From Actinomycetes bacterium (GTDB taxonomy: Bacteria; Actinomycetota; Coriobacteriia; Anaerosomatales; Anaerosomataceae), in assembly GCA_021372825.1 (NCBI GenBank), contig JAJFTR010000023.1:1-50728 (forward strand): 50,728 nucleotides of DNA, in the 5' to 3' direction. Positions 35,098 through 44,552 of the stretch are shown piece after piece. The position numbers and the translations under genes are program-made. Position 1 is the stretch's first letter. Every line of letters begins with the position of its first letter. The notes beneath the pieces were generated by a model. It was not told the DNA's origin, did not search any database, and saw only the letters and a list, made by a program, of their open reading frames with translations.

Positions 35098-35103
35098 ATT
35101 ATA
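35098..35103 (-). promoter_or_regulatory. Candidate -10 (TATAAT) of the VanW gene
   Basis: Perfect TATAAT on the minus strand after AGG. TTGTCA is present upstream but only 11 bases away, too near for a normal -35. Confidence 0.45.
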
Positions 35104-35172
35104 CCTGACGCACCTGACAAGCGTCGCGGAGCCGATGCCCGGCGGTAACCTGCCACACCAAGGCTTGTGTGG

Positions 35173-37677
35173 CTAGCCGCCCTCGATAGCCCGCTCGACC
35201 CGAGCTATGAAGCGCGCCAAGATGTCCTGCGCGAGCTCATCTGTCGCACCCTCACTGAACACCTCGACAAGCGGCTCGGAAGCATGCGGGAGGACAAGCG
35301 CCCAGCCACCGTCCCCACAGACACGCACCCCTTCGGTCATCTCGACCTCGTGCTCTTGCGCAAGCTCTGCCATCGAGCGCATGACGGCGCCCTTGCGGTC
35401 GAACGGGCAGGGAACACTCGCGTGAGCCAGATGGAACGCAGGGAGCGTTCCCACGACCTCGTCAAGAGACGTCCCGAGGCGATCGAGCATCTTCAAGAGC
35501 ATCCCCACCGTCATCACGGCATCGTAGGATGCGAGGAATTCCGGGAACACGAAACCACCGGTCTGCGAGCCGGCGAATCCCACGTCTTCGCGCAGGGCAG
35601 CCGCCGACAGCGAGCGCCTCGAGGTGCCCACCCGCACGACTTCCCGCCCGCTTCCAGCTACGATGTCCTCGATGACGTGGGAAGCGGTGAGCGGCACCGC
35701 AAGACCGCGCGCCGTCTGATCGGTCTCGCACCACAGGCGCACCATCGCGTGAAGCGCCGTGTTCCTGTCGAGCACCGTGCCATCTCCGAGCACCAAGGTG
35801 ACGCGCTCAGCGGTCGCGTCCATCGACACTCCAAAGGCCGCGCCGAAGGTACACACGGCACGCGACAAGACACCGATCTGCTCGTCGCGCTGCTCGGCTG
35901 TGACGCGCGTCTTCTCGGAGTCGACGAAGGGCCTGAGCGCGACCAGGTCCACCCCCCAGCGCGCACCGATCTGCGGCAGGACGAAGGAGGCTGGGCTCAG
36001 CCCCATGTCCACCACGATCGTGGGATTGTGCTTCACGATGCCCTCTCCGCCCAGCGCATCGAGCAGCCCGGAGGCGTAGTACTCAAGCGCACGCGGCGGG
36101 TACAGGATCTCCCCCACGTCCTCGAAGAACGCTCGGCGGAACTCCTGCCGGAAGTACAGCCGCTCCACCTTCTTCTCCACCCACGGCGCAAGGTCGATAC
36201 CGCGTTTGTCATAGAAGTGGATCTCTACGGTCTGTGGATCGGTGGCCGAGGCGCACACGTGGACGCCGCCCTCGCAGCGGGTGTCCCGGGTCGTGAAGCG
36301 CGTGACGGCAGGAGACGCGACCCTCAAGTCACGCACGTTGTTCCCCGTGGAGTTCAGACCCGCCACCATCGCTCGCTTGATCATGCGCGCAGCGCGGCTG
36401 GAATCGCGGCTGACCACGACGTGACTCTTGGTCGGGAGGGTACTGCCGAAAGCCTGAGCGAGTCGCAGGGCGAGATCGGGGGTGATGTCGATGTTCACGA
36501 GCCCCGCGATACCATCACTGCCGAACAAGGAGCGCACTCCTGTGCTCTCCCAGATGATCGAAGACGACACCATCGCGCCCGATTCGATCCGCTTGTAGGG
36601 GTAGACCTGGACATCGTTTCCCACGATCGCCCCGTGTCCCACCACGGTCTCGTCACCGATCGCAACCCCTGGCTCGACGCGTGCCCGGGCCCGGATGTCC
36701 ACACCCCTACAGAGCACCGCACCCTGCACTGCCGATCCGGCGCCTATGAAGGAGTCCGACCAGATGATGGAGCGTTCCACGTCCGTATCATGACCGATCA
36801 GACAGTTGTCGCCGATCACGGTGTAATCACCGATCCGGGCACCGGACCGGATACGGGTGTTCTCACCGATCACCACTTTCGTCCCGATCTCGGCGCCAGG
36901 ATCGACCTCGACGCCCTTCCCGTACCACACGTCACCGAGAGCGCGGGTACCCGGTATGAAGATGCGGGCCTTGCCGTCCAAGACGTCACGGTGTGCCTGG
37001 ACATACGACTCCAGACTGCCGATATCACACCAATATCCGTCCGCCACGTACCCATACAAGTCATGACCCTCCCTCATGAGTGAGGGGAACAGGTCGGAGG
37101 AGAAGTCGTACGCCTTGCCTTCGGGGATGAAGTCGAAAACCAGCGGGTCGAGCACATAGATGCCGGTGTTGATGGTGTCCGAGAACACCTGCCCCCACGT
37201 GGGTTTCTCCAAGAAGCGCTGGATCTTGGCGTCTTCGCCTGTGATGACGACACCGAAATCGAGGGGGTTCGGCACCCGCGTGAGAACGATCGTCACCGGG
37301 CCGCCATGCGAGTGATGGAAATCGATGACCTTCCCCAGATCGATGTCGGTGAGCGCGTCGCCCGAGATGACCAAGAAGGGCTCGCCCGACAGCGCGTCCT
37401 TGGCGTTCCTCACCGAACCTGCCGTGCCGAGAGGAGATTCCTCCACCGCGTAGGTGATACTCATCCCCCATTCTTCGCCATCGCCGAAGTGGTCCTCGAT
37501 CATCTTGGGCATGAAGGCCAGTGTCGCGACGACCTCGGTCATCCCGTGGTGTTTGACCAGCCCGAGGATGTGCTCCATGACCGGCTGGTTGAAGATCGGC
37601 ACCATCGGTTTCGGGCGCATGCTCGTCAGCGGACGGAGGCGGGTCCCTTCCCCGCCGGCCATGATGACAGCTTTCAC
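35173..37677 (-). CDS. Sugar-phosphate nucleotidyltransferase fused to phosphomannomutase-like domain
   Basis: 834 residues. Residues 1-232: nucleotidyltransferase ([39 protein letters not shown]). Residues about 250-350: left-handed beta-helix repeats. Residues about 370-834: phosphohexomutase fold with [17 protein letters not shown]. The phosphoserine loop (TASHN in the family) is replaced by [10 protein letters not shown], so the mutase is probably inactive. Substrate is likely mannose-1-P/GTP or glucose-1-P. Start GTG 37677 has GAGGAGG 7 bases upstream. Confidence 0.87.
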   Translation of the reverse strand: MKAVIMAGGEGTRLRPLTSMRPKPMVPIFNQPVMEHILGLVKHHGMTEVVATLAFMPKMIEDHFGDGEEWGMSITYAVEESPLGTAGSVRNAKDALSGEPFLVISGDALTDIDLGKVIDFHHSHGGPVTIVLTRVPNPLDFGVVITGEDAKIQRFLEKPTWGQVFSDTINTGIYVLDPLVFDFIPEGKAYDFSSDLFPSLMREGHDLYGYVADGYWCDIGSLESYVQAHRDVLDGKARIFIPGTRALGDVWYGKGVEVDPGAEIGTKVVIGENTRIRSGARIGDYTVIGDNCLIGHDTDVERSIIWSDSFIGAGSAVQGAVLCRGVDIRARARVEPGVAIGDETVVGHGAIVGNDVQVYPYKRIESGAMVSSSIIWESTGVRSLFGSDGIAGLVNIDITPDLALRLAQAFGSTLPTKSHVVVSRDSSRAARMIKRAMVAGLNSTGNNVRDLRVASPAVTRFTTRDTRCEGGVHVCASATDPQTVEIHFYDKRGIDLAPWVEKKVERLYFRQEFRRAFFEDVGEILYPPRALEYYASGLLDALGGEGIVKHNPTIVVDMGLSPASFVLPQIGARWGVDLVALRPFVDSEKTRVTAEQRDEQIGVLSRAVCTFGAAFGVSMDATAERVTLVLGDGTVLDRNTALHAMVRLWCETDQTARGLAVPLTASHVIEDIVAGSGREVVRVGTSRRSLSAAALREDVGFAGSQTGGFVFPEFLASYDAVMTVGMLLKMLDRLGTSLDEVVGTLPAFHLAHASVPCPFDRKGAVMRSMAELAQEHEVEMTEGVRVCGDGGWALVLPHASEPLVEVFSEGATDELAQDILARFIARVERAIEGG

Positions 37678-37732
37678 GTCATCGCCTCCTCGGTCGGCGC
37701 GACCCGCGCGCCAGCGTCCCTTTCCATGACTC

Positions 37733-38365
37733 TCACTCTGCTTGCTTTGCTCGCGCGAGTGCTTGCCTTCCCCTGACGGTGTATCCCGCCGCCGCTGAAA
37801 GCGACAGCACGGTGCCCACGTACACGAGCCACATTCCGAGAGGGACCGGCGTCTGTCCGGTGCCCGGCAGCCACTCCGGCCCAGCCAGACCCGCTCCCGG
37901 CACCATCGGCCATCCCGCGATGAGTGATGCGAAACCGCAGAAGAGCACCGCCGTCGTGAGCTTGCCCACATACGTCACGGGAAGAATGACACCGTGACGC
38001 TCCAGTACGTACGACCCGTACAGCAAGTAGACATCGCGTCCCAGAAGCAGGACCGGTATCCACACCGGCAAGACACCGATGACATACAGCCCGATTACTC
38101 CAGAAGCAAGTAGCAGCCGGTCCACGAGCGGGTCGATGATCTTCCCCAGCTGGGTGACCGTGTGCGTCCGGCGTGCGATCTGCCCGTCGACCCAGTCGGT
38201 GGAGGCCGCAAGGGTGTAGAGCGCGAATGCCGCGATGCGGGACCGCTCCGTATCACGCAGAAGCACGGAGAAGAAGAAGGGCACTAATAGCAGGCGTAGC
38301 AGTGTCACGACGTTCGCGACAGAATAGACATTGTGGCTGGCCTGATCAGTGCGTTCTTCTACCAC
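37733..38365 (-). CDS. pgsA: CDP-alcohol phosphatidyltransferase, PgsA-like
   Basis: Makes phosphatidylglycerol-phosphate from CDP-diacylglycerol and glycerol-3-P in the membrane. 210 residues, 5-6 membrane segments. The motif Dx2DGx2ARx8Gx3Dx3D is complete: [10 protein letters not shown] then [10 protein letters not shown]-terminal [17 protein letters not shown] fits PgsA; a cardiolipin or inositol-phosphate enzyme cannot be excluded. Start GTG 38365 has AAGGAG 6 bases upstream and overlaps corA by 7 bases. Confidence 0.85.
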   Translation of the reverse strand: MVEERTDQASHNVYSVANVVTLLRLLLVPFFFSVLLRDTERSRIAAFALYTLAASTDWVDGQIARRTHTVTQLGKIIDPLVDRLLLASGVIGLYVIGVLPVWIPVLLLGRDVYLLYGSYVLERHGVILPVTYVGKLTTAVLFCGFASLIAGWPMVPGAGLAGPEWLPGTGQTPVPLGMWLVYVGTVLSLSAAAGYTVRGRQALARAKQAE

Positions 38366-39312
38366 CAGTCTCTCCTTCGGAAATACCAGAGCATCGCACC
38401 GCCGATGAACACCATGGACCCGATCACGACGGGAAACGACCATGCCGCCTCAGCCGGTGGCCACATCCCCCTGAGCAGGTTCATCCCGTATATGCCCGAC
38501 AACAGCGTAAGCGGCATGAAGATGGTGGCGATGATCGTCAGTTGCTTCATGATGAGATTCATGCGGTTGGATTGGGACGACAGGTAGATGTCCATGCTGC
38601 CGTTCGCCATGTCGCGGTAAGTCTCGATGGAATCCTGGACCCGCGCGAGATGGTCTCCCACATCCTGGAAGTACATGTAGGCGTCCGGCTCGACGAAAGC
38701 CTCAAGCCGGGCAAGACCCCGTACGATGTCACGCTCGGGAGCTACCGCCTTGTGGAGCTGTATTAAAGATCGTTTGGCTGCGAACAGACGCTGGAGATGC
38801 TCCTGCCGGGCACCCTGCAACATCAGGTCCTCTAAGTCTTCCAACTCGTCGGCGATATGTTCGACCACTGGGAAGATGTCATCCACCGACTCATCAAGGA
38901 TAGCGTGGAGGGTCCACTCCGCGCCGCGCCTCAAGAACTCGTTGGCGCTCTCTGCGACGCGGTCGAGAGGCTCGAACCCGTCTTGATGCGCGGTCACAAG
39001 ATGCTCCTCGCCAAGAAAGACATCGAGCTCGTGGGTCTCGAGCCTGACGCCATCAATGGCATACGGGGCAAGCCAGATAAGGAAGGTGAGGTCGGGGTAG
39101 ACGTCGTACTTCGGCCGCTGTGGGAAATGAAGACAGTCCTCCACCGCCAGCGGCGGCAGCGGGAAGCGCTCACTCACTCGACCGAACGTCTCTTCGTCGG
39201 GATCGGTGATGTCCACCCACACCGGTCCGGTAAGCTCAGCCGGAAGCGACTCCAACCCGTCTGACTTGAGCTGCCCGTCCTTGACCCAGCGGACGGTGAT
39301 ACGTGAGGACAT
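38359..39312 (-). CDS. corA: CorA-family Mg2+/Co2+ transporter
   Basis: 317 residues, pentameric divalent-cation channel. Large cytoplasmic N-domain, two C-terminal membrane helices and the pore signature YGMN between them (LLSGIYGMNLLRGMWP). Start ATG 39312 has GGGGG upstream. Overlaps pgsA. Confidence 0.94.
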   Translation of the reverse strand: MSSRITVRWVKDGQLKSDGLESLPAELTGPVWVDITDPDEETFGRVSERFPLPPLAVEDCLHFPQRPKYDVYPDLTFLIWLAPYAIDGVRLETHELDVFLGEEHLVTAHQDGFEPLDRVAESANEFLRRGAEWTLHAILDESVDDIFPVVEHIADELEDLEDLMLQGARQEHLQRLFAAKRSLIQLHKAVAPERDIVRGLARLEAFVEPDAYMYFQDVGDHLARVQDSIETYRDMANGSMDIYLSSQSNRMNLIMKQLTIIATIFMPLTLLSGIYGMNLLRGMWPPAEAAWSFPVVIGSMVFIGGAMLWYFRRRDWW

Positions 39313-39369
39313 ACCTACCCCCGAACGCTTGCAGTGGACAGCATCAGCATAGCAGAGCGACCCATCGGC

Positions 39370-40542
39370 TCAGTCACCGAAGACCTGCTTGTTCACCTGC
39401 TTGGCCTTCAGGAACTCCTCGTAGGTCTCGGCGAACGTCTGCGAGCCGTCCTTGCCGGTGAGGACGTAGTACAAATAGCCGGTCTTTGCCGGGTTCGCTG
39501 CGGCCCGGAGAGCCGCGAGCCCTGGGTTGCTGATAGGCCCAGGAGGCAACCCATCGCGTATGTACGTGTTGTAGGGGCTTCTTGTCTGCAGGTCCTTCTC
39601 CGTGAGCTTCGTCGTACCCTCAGGCAGCGTGTACAGGACGGTCGCGCACAACTGGAGCCTCATGGGCTTCTGGAGCCGGTTGTAGATGACAGAAGAGACG
39701 AGCGGGAACTCCTTGGGAAGCTTGGTCTCGCGCTCGAGGATCGAGGCGATGATCGCGACGTCGTACACGTCGAGGTTCTTGGAACGCGCGTAGGTGAGGT
39801 CCACCTTCGCGATATTGGCGTCGAAGGCGTCGAGCATCATCTCGACAACCTCCCGCGCGGAAGTGCCCTCGCGCACCTTGTAGGTCGCAGGGAACAAGAA
39901 GCCCTCGAGAGAGCGCTTGTAGGCTCGCTCAAGGTACGGGTGCTCGGCGACGAACTCGGAGGCGCCCGAGGTGACGAGTGCGAGCATCTCGTCGTGGGGT
40001 ATCTTGGCTCGTTCGGCGAATCGCGCTGCGATCTGCGTGGCCGTGAACCCCTCCGGTATCGTGACCGTGTAGTAGGTGACACGCGGGCCCGAGGCCAGCG
40101 CCTTGAGCACCAACTCGTCGGGCATCCCCGTCGACAGGTCGTACTCCCCTGCCTTGAGCTGGCCGTCCAAGCCCGCTTGCCGGGCGTTCCAGCGGAAGAG
40201 GACGGGGTTTCTCACCACGCCAAGGGCCGCGAGCTGCTCGCCTATCTCGGCGGTCGAAGATCCTGAGGCGATCACGACATGCACGGGCTGGCCCGCGACG
40301 ACATCAGCACCTGATGTGCCGTGAAACGCCCATGCGGCGATGGCCACAGCAAGGGCGAGGACGAGCACGACGACGGTCACGGCGGCGTACAGGCGTCGTG
40401 ACCGTCGTCGAGGTCTGCGTGCGCGAACAGCGCCACTGCGCGCAACGTCCCGGGTTCCCGCGCGGCGGCGCGCGGAGTGGACGCCTGCACGCGCGGACGT
40501 ATGGTTTCTGCGTGTACGTGCCTTCGTCTCGTGCACAGTCAT
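39370..40542 (-). CDS. mltG: Endolytic transglycosylase MltG
   Basis: Cuts nascent glycan strands at the membrane. 390 residues with an unusually long Arg/Ala-rich cytoplasmic N-terminus (about 1-48), one membrane segment (about 50-70), LysM-like subdomain and YceG catalytic domain; catalytic Glu in ASILERETKLP, then YNRLQKPMRLQ and LPPGPISNPG. ATG 40542 chosen; its ribosome site is weak. Elsewhere mltG often sits by ruvX and aroE; here it follows an HAD gene. Confidence 0.93.
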   Translation of the reverse strand: MTVHETKARTRRNHTSARAGVHSARRRAGTRDVARSGAVRARRPRRRSRRLYAAVTVVVLVLALAVAIAAWAFHGTSGADVVAGQPVHVVIASGSSTAEIGEQLAALGVVRNPVLFRWNARQAGLDGQLKAGEYDLSTGMPDELVLKALASGPRVTYYTVTIPEGFTATQIAARFAERAKIPHDEMLALVTSGASEFVAEHPYLERAYKRSLEGFLFPATYKVREGTSAREVVEMMLDAFDANIAKVDLTYARSKNLDVYDVAIIASILERETKLPKEFPLVSSVIYNRLQKPMRLQLCATVLYTLPEGTTKLTEKDLQTRSPYNTYIRDGLPPGPISNPGLAALRAAANPAKTGYLYYVLTGKDGSQTFAETYEEFLKAKQVNKQVFGD

Positions 40543-40625
40543 CCCATCGACGGGTGCTGTGCGAAACACTACCACGCGATCCTGACTTCTGCGAAGAACC
40601 GGCGTCCGTGCCCAGACGCGTGATC

Positions 40626-41375
40626 CTATTCGATGATCTCCCAACCGTGCGAGCGCGCATGGCCGGCTAGCTTCTCGTCGGGATGGACGGCCACGGGGTG
40701 CCCGACCGCTTCAAGCAGGGGTACGTCGCCTAGACTGTCAGCGTATGCATAGCTGGCTGCCCAATCCACGGATCCATCGTCAAGATGTGCTCTCGCCCGC
40801 ACGAGTTTGCCCTCGCCCAGGCAGGTGGGTTGTTCGCTCTGACCGGTGTAGCGGCCATCCTTGACGACCAGAGGCGTTCCCACCACCTCGTCGATGCCCA
40901 GATGCTCACCGATTCGCTGCAGCATCTGCGTCGGAGTGGCCGAGACGAGCACTACTCGATGTCCTTGCGACTTATGGACCTGCACGCGCTCCATCACATC
41001 ATGGCGCACGAGCGGCAAGACGTAGTTCTCGGCGATCCAATCGAAAGAGCGCCGTGCTTCTTCCTCGGTCCATCCGCGGACTGTCCATCCCAGATGCCGG
41101 GTCCACATCTCGCGGTAGAACGACTCGGGGATGAGTCCCAGCCGCCACAGCGGGTACAGGGACATGTGCACGGTCATGAAAGTGCCGAACTGCGCCTGTC
41201 CCTTGCGGTGCTCGCGACGCTCCTGGGCGATCCCACCCCAGAGGTGGCCCGTGTAAAGCGTCCCGTCCAGGTCGAAGAGAGCCGCCACCGTCCGCGCGGG
41301 GTCAGCTCCCGCGGCCGACTCGCGGACGGCAGGTATCGTGTCGACCATCACGCCGTCCCTATCACTCACAGCCAT
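40626..41375 (-). CDS. HAD-IB family phosphatase (SerB-like)
   Basis: 249 residues. HAD motifs: FDLDGTLYTG (nucleophile Asp), VLVSATPTQ, and YADSLGDVPLLEAVG. Subfamily IB with helical cap, as in phosphoserine phosphatase and the HAD half of some PlsC fusions. Substrate unknown; the downstream position in the degV-plsY region hints at a lipid-phosphate role. Start ATG 41375 has GGGGGT upstream. Confidence 0.85.
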   Translation of the reverse strand: MAVSDRDGVMVDTIPAVRESAAGADPARTVAALFDLDGTLYTGHLWGGIAQERREHRKGQAQFGTFMTVHMSLYPLWRLGLIPESFYREMWTRHLGWTVRGWTEEEARRSFDWIAENYVLPLVRHDVMERVQVHKSQGHRVVLVSATPTQMLQRIGEHLGIDEVVGTPLVVKDGRYTGQSEQPTCLGEGKLVRARAHLDDGSVDWAASYAYADSLGDVPLLEAVGHPVAVHPDEKLAGHARSHGWEIIE

Positions 41376-41434
41376 TCGACCCCCATATCGCGTCGCGCCA
41401 GCTCCCCACGTCCCGATACGGGCCAGAACGGCCG

Positions 41435-42301
41435 CTAGACGCGCTCTGGTGAACCCCAGAAGCCGATCGCGAGACCTCCCGGCCCTACATGCGTGCCGAT
41501 GATCACACCGATCCTGCCCTGTCTCACACCGGCGACCGGGCAACGCTCGGTGAACAGCCGCTCCAGAGCCGCGGCATCCTCCGGGCACTGCCCATGGTTG
41601 ATTATCACCGTTTGCCGCGCGGGTTCTATCATGCGTTCACAGGTCATGTCCGCGAGCATCGCAAGAGCGCGCTTGCGTCCGCGCGTCTTCTTGAGGACCG
41701 CAAGCTCGCCCTTGGAGTCGACATGCAAGACCGGCTTGACGTCCAGCATCCCGCCGACGGCGCCGACAGCGGCCGACACTCTGCCGCCACGAACGAGATA
41801 CTCGAACGTATCGACGGTGAACACCGCGTTCGCCCGCAGGCGGTTGCTCTCGGCCCACCCCACGACCTCTTCGACCGGCACACCGCTCTCGAGCTGCGAG
41901 ACCATCTCAACGAGCAGGAGTCCCTGGCTTACCGAGACCGCAAGCGAGTCCACGACGTACACGTGCGCATCGGGGTGCTCGGCCATGAAGCGCTCACGCG
42001 CGGCGACCGCACCGTCATAAGAGGCGCTCAACCCCGAGGAGATCGTCACCACTACCGCGGCTTTGCCTTGCTCGTATGCCGATCGGAACGCCGCCTCGCA
42101 GTCGGTCGGACGCACCTGAGCGGTCGTTGAGCGCGCGCCTTGCCGAAGCGTGTCGTAGAAGTCGTCGATGTCCATCCCATCGCCGAGATGCTGTTCCTCG
42201 CCGAGCGTGTACGGCATGTGCAAGAGACCGATGCCGTGCTCGTCAAGAGTCTCCTGCGGCAGGTCACAGGCGGTGTCCGTGAATACCAGTGCGTCGCTCA
42301 C
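41435..42301 (-). CDS. DegV family (FakB-like) fatty-acid-binding protein
   Basis: 288 residues. DegV fold: VFTDTACDLPQETLDEHGI, TISSGLSASYDGAV, EYLVRGGRVSAAVGAVGGML and a C-terminal IIGTHVGPGGLAIGFWG. FakB proteins bind an acyl chain so that FakA can phosphorylate it. Start GTG 42301 with GGAG 6 bases upstream. Lies 56 bases after the tetR gene. A second DegV protein is at 43707. Confidence 0.92.
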   Translation of the reverse strand: MSDALVFTDTACDLPQETLDEHGIGLLHMPYTLGEEQHLGDGMDIDDFYDTLRQGARSTTAQVRPTDCEAAFRSAYEQGKAAVVVTISSGLSASYDGAVAARERFMAEHPDAHVYVVDSLAVSVSQGLLLVEMVSQLESGVPVEEVVGWAESNRLRANAVFTVDTFEYLVRGGRVSAAVGAVGGMLDVKPVLHVDSKGELAVLKKTRGRKRALAMLADMTCERMIEPARQTVIINHGQCPEDAAALERLFTERCPVAGVRQGRIGVIIGTHVGPGGLAIGFWGSPERV

Positions 42302-42357
42302 AGGGTTCTCCGTTCGTGTCGGTCAGGCAAAGTGAGGGCGGTCGAGTCGCGGCGGGA

Positions 42358-42960
42358 TCACGTGTCGGCGATCCCCAGGGCCGAGACGATCTGACGAGAG
42401 GCGACATCGGTGTCGATCGGTTCATCGGAGAGCGACCCCTCCAGCACCAACCCGTCGAGCATCGCGGTGAGCATGGCGGCGAGCGTTCGACTGCTGAGGA
42501 CAGAGGCACGCTCAGCTTGCGTGTGCACCTCGTCTATGACCTTGGTGAACGCGTTCAGGACATCATCGCGAAGACCGCCCAAGAAGTCGCGGACACTGCC
42601 TTCCACAGGAGACAGCTGAGTCATCGCGGCGGCGATAAGGTTCTTCTCGCGCATCCCGAACTCGAGGTAACCGGCGATCATCCCTCGCAGCCGCTCGGCG
42701 GGCCTAAGACCGCCGTCGTCCGCGCGCAGTATCCGCTCGAGATCCGCATGGACTTGGTCGAGGACGTTCTCGTATATCTCGCGTTTACTCGAGAAGTGGT
42801 AGTACAGCGCCGCCTTGGTGACCCCCAGGCGTTCGGCGATGTCACTCATCGACACGCCGAGATAGCTCCCCTCCGAGAAGAGCCCGCGCGCCGTGTCGAG
42901 TATCCGCTGCCTGCTGTCGCTGCGCCTCCCAGTGACTGTGTGAGACACCTGCAGTGTCAT
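42358..42960 (-). CDS. TetR-family regulator
   Basis: 200 residues. HTH at about 30-52: SMSDIAERLGVTKAALYYHF, preceded by RQRILDTARGLFSEGS. The ligand domain is TetR_C-like and unassigned. The AAGGAG touches ATG 42960; GTG 42948 (codon 5) would leave 12 bases, so the exact start is uncertain. A palindrome 17 bases upstream is the likely operator. It sits between plsY and degV, so lipid or fatty-acid response is inferred. Confidence 0.88.
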   Translation of the reverse strand: MTLQVSHTVTGRRSDSRQRILDTARGLFSEGSYLGVSMSDIAERLGVTKAALYYHFSSKREIYENVLDQVHADLERILRADDGGLRPAERLRGMIAGYLEFGMREKNLIAAAMTQLSPVEGSVRDFLGGLRDDVLNAFTKVIDEVHTQAERASVLSSRTLAAMLTAMLDGLVLEGSLSDEPIDTDVASRQIVSALGIADT

Positions 42961-42977
42961 CTCCTTCGTGCGGACAG

Positions 42978-42999
42978 ACTTACTGACCGTTCGGTAAGT
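42978..42999. promoter_or_regulatory. Probable TetR operator
   Basis: Arms ACTTAC (42978-42983) and GTAAGT (42994-42999) are perfectly inverted, and ACCGTTCGGT (42986-42995) inside is itself a palindrome offset from them. Located just before the tetR start, in the gap after plsY. Confidence 0.6.
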
Positions 43000-43054
43000 G
43001 AGACGCTAGAAGAAGACCTCGTCGTCGTCAAGAAGAATCGGAACGACAGGGCGC

Positions 43055-43702
43055 CTAAGTCCCCCACTGCCGACGACCGGCGGTGTCACGGTCGAACCAC
43101 AGCCGGCGAGCGAGCACGCGCCAGCGCTCCTGCCCCTCGGGAACGGGTCTGCCGTTGGCCTCTAGACGCTTGAGAGCCGTGAGTAGCGCCATCGCGACGC
43201 ACCCCCACGTCGTCGCCGCGGGTTGCGCGGACGCGACGCTCATCACCGGCAACATGATCAACCCGAGCCATGCCAAAAGACCCTCGGCATGGATGAGGAG
43301 GCCCACGATCATGAGCGATGCCTGCAGCACGAGTCCTTGCGGGAACAAGACCAGAAGCGTCCCCAGGGCGCACGAGAGCGCCCTGCCGCCGGTGAAATGC
43401 AGGTAGAGCGACCACGCATGGCCCGCCATCGCGCACAGACCCACCGCGAAGGCGGCCGCTCGGCCCAAGTCGAGTGTATCGAACGTGACCCAGACGGGAC
43501 CCGCAGCCTTCGCGACGTCGAACAGCCCGACCGGAACGACCGACCAATGGCCGATCACATGCCAGGCGTTCGATCCGCCAACGCTGCCTGAGCCGTGCTC
43601 GCGTATGTCGACGCCGCGGAACCACTTGCCGACGAGATACGCGCTCGGCACCGACCCGAGCAGGTACGCGACGATGCACATGCAGACGACTTCCCACCAC
43701 AT
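43055..43702 (-). CDS. plsY: Acyl-phosphate:glycerol-3-phosphate acyltransferase PlsY
   Basis: First acylation of glycerol-3-P from acyl-phosphate, in the membrane. 215 residues, about five membrane segments. Family motifs are recognisable but diverged: GSVPSAYLVGKW, GSGSVGGSNAW (usually GSGNxGATN), and GHAWSLYLHFTGGRAL. Start ATG 43702 has GGAG upstream, 4 bases after the degV stop. Acyl-phosphate made through DegV/FakB would be its substrate, so the order is meaningful. Confidence 0.85.
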   Translation of the reverse strand: MWWEVVCMCIVAYLLGSVPSAYLVGKWFRGVDIREHGSGSVGGSNAWHVIGHWSVVPVGLFDVAKAAGPVWVTFDTLDLGRAAAFAVGLCAMAGHAWSLYLHFTGGRALSCALGTLLVLFPQGLVLQASLMIVGLLIHAEGLLAWLGLIMLPVMSVASAQPAATTWGCVAMALLTALKRLEANGRPVPEGQERWRVLARRLWFDRDTAGRRQWGT

Positions 43703-43706
43703 GGCG

Positions 43707-44552
43707 CTACTCCGCGAAGAACGACACGCTCAGCACGGGACCGACATGAGCGGCCATCACCGGCGTGAACCACGTGATGAACATCTCGACGACATCGAAG
43801 CGCTGGCGGATCCGCTCGGACAACTCCTCGGCTGCCTCGGCCTTGTTGCCGTGGCTGATGGCCATGTGGACCGGGCGGTCGCCGACGGCCGTCGCGGTGA
43901 GCTCGAGCATCTCTTCTACGGCCGAGTGCCACGTATGGGGACGGGCCACGCCTTCGACCGAGCCGTGACCGGGGCTGATGCCGACGATCGGCTTGACCTG
44001 CAGCATAGTGCCGAGCAGTGCCGCCGCCGACCCGATACGGCCTCCTCTGCGAAGATACTCGAGTGTCTCCACGACAGCCAAGATCTGCGAGCGGCTGCCG
44101 ACCTCGCGGGCACGGGCGATGACCTCGTCGACCGAAGCGCCAGCCGCAGCAGCACGCGCTGCCTCCAACACGATGAAACCCTCGGCGGGAGCGGCTGTCC
44201 GCGTATCGACGACATGGAGGGGCAGATCGGGGCGCATACGCTGCACCGCCTCGGCCTCTTGGAGGCAGCTGCTAAGCTCGCGCGCGAGCAACAGCGCGAC
44301 AATATCGTAGCCCTGCGATGCGAGCCCATCGCAGACCTCGATAAGCTGCTCTGGAGTGAACGCCGAGGTGGTGACGCGACGGTCGTCAGTGGCGAGCCGA
44401 TGGTAGAACTCCTCCGGAGACAGGTCCACGCCGTCGAGGAACGTCTCGTCGCCCCATACGAGTGTAAGGGGAACGACGTGTATGTTGTTCTCCTGCGCCA
44501 ACTCGGGCGGGAGGTTGGCCGCTGAATCCGTCACGATCGCTACGCGTCTCAT
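43707..44552 (-). CDS. DegV family (FakB-like) protein, second copy
   Basis: 281 residues. MRRVAIVTDSAANLPPEL, VTTSAFTPEQL, EYLRRGGRIGSAAALLGTML and VKPIVGISPGHGSVEG are DegV signatures. Start ATG 44552 has AGGAGG upstream. It precedes plsY by 4 bases. A long, folded leader lies upstream. Differences from the other DegV protein may mean a different acyl-chain preference. Confidence 0.92.
   Translation of the reverse strand: MRRVAIVTDSAANLPPELAQENNIHVVPLTLVWGDETFLDGVDLSPEEFYHRLATDDRRVTTSAFTPEQLIEVCDGLASQGYDIVALLLARELSSCLQEAEAVQRMRPDLPLHVVDTRTAAPAEGFIVLEAARAAAAGASVDEVIARAREVGSRSQILAVVETLEYLRRGGRIGSAAALLGTMLQVKPIVGISPGHGSVEGVARPHTWHSAVEEMLELTATAVGDRPVHMAISHGNKAEAAEELSERIRQRFDVVEMFITWFTPVMAAHVGPVLSVSFFAE

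Noticed and set aside
33526-35148. Long open frame on the plus strand (540 codons) opposite the VanW gene
   Set aside because: It is the antisense of a well-supported VanW protein and has no domain; long antisense frames are common in GC-rich DNA.
35167-37083. 638-codon plus-strand frame opposite the nucleotidyltransferase fusion
   Set aside because: His/Arg/Asp-rich shadow without family signatures; the minus-strand protein has clear motifs throughout.
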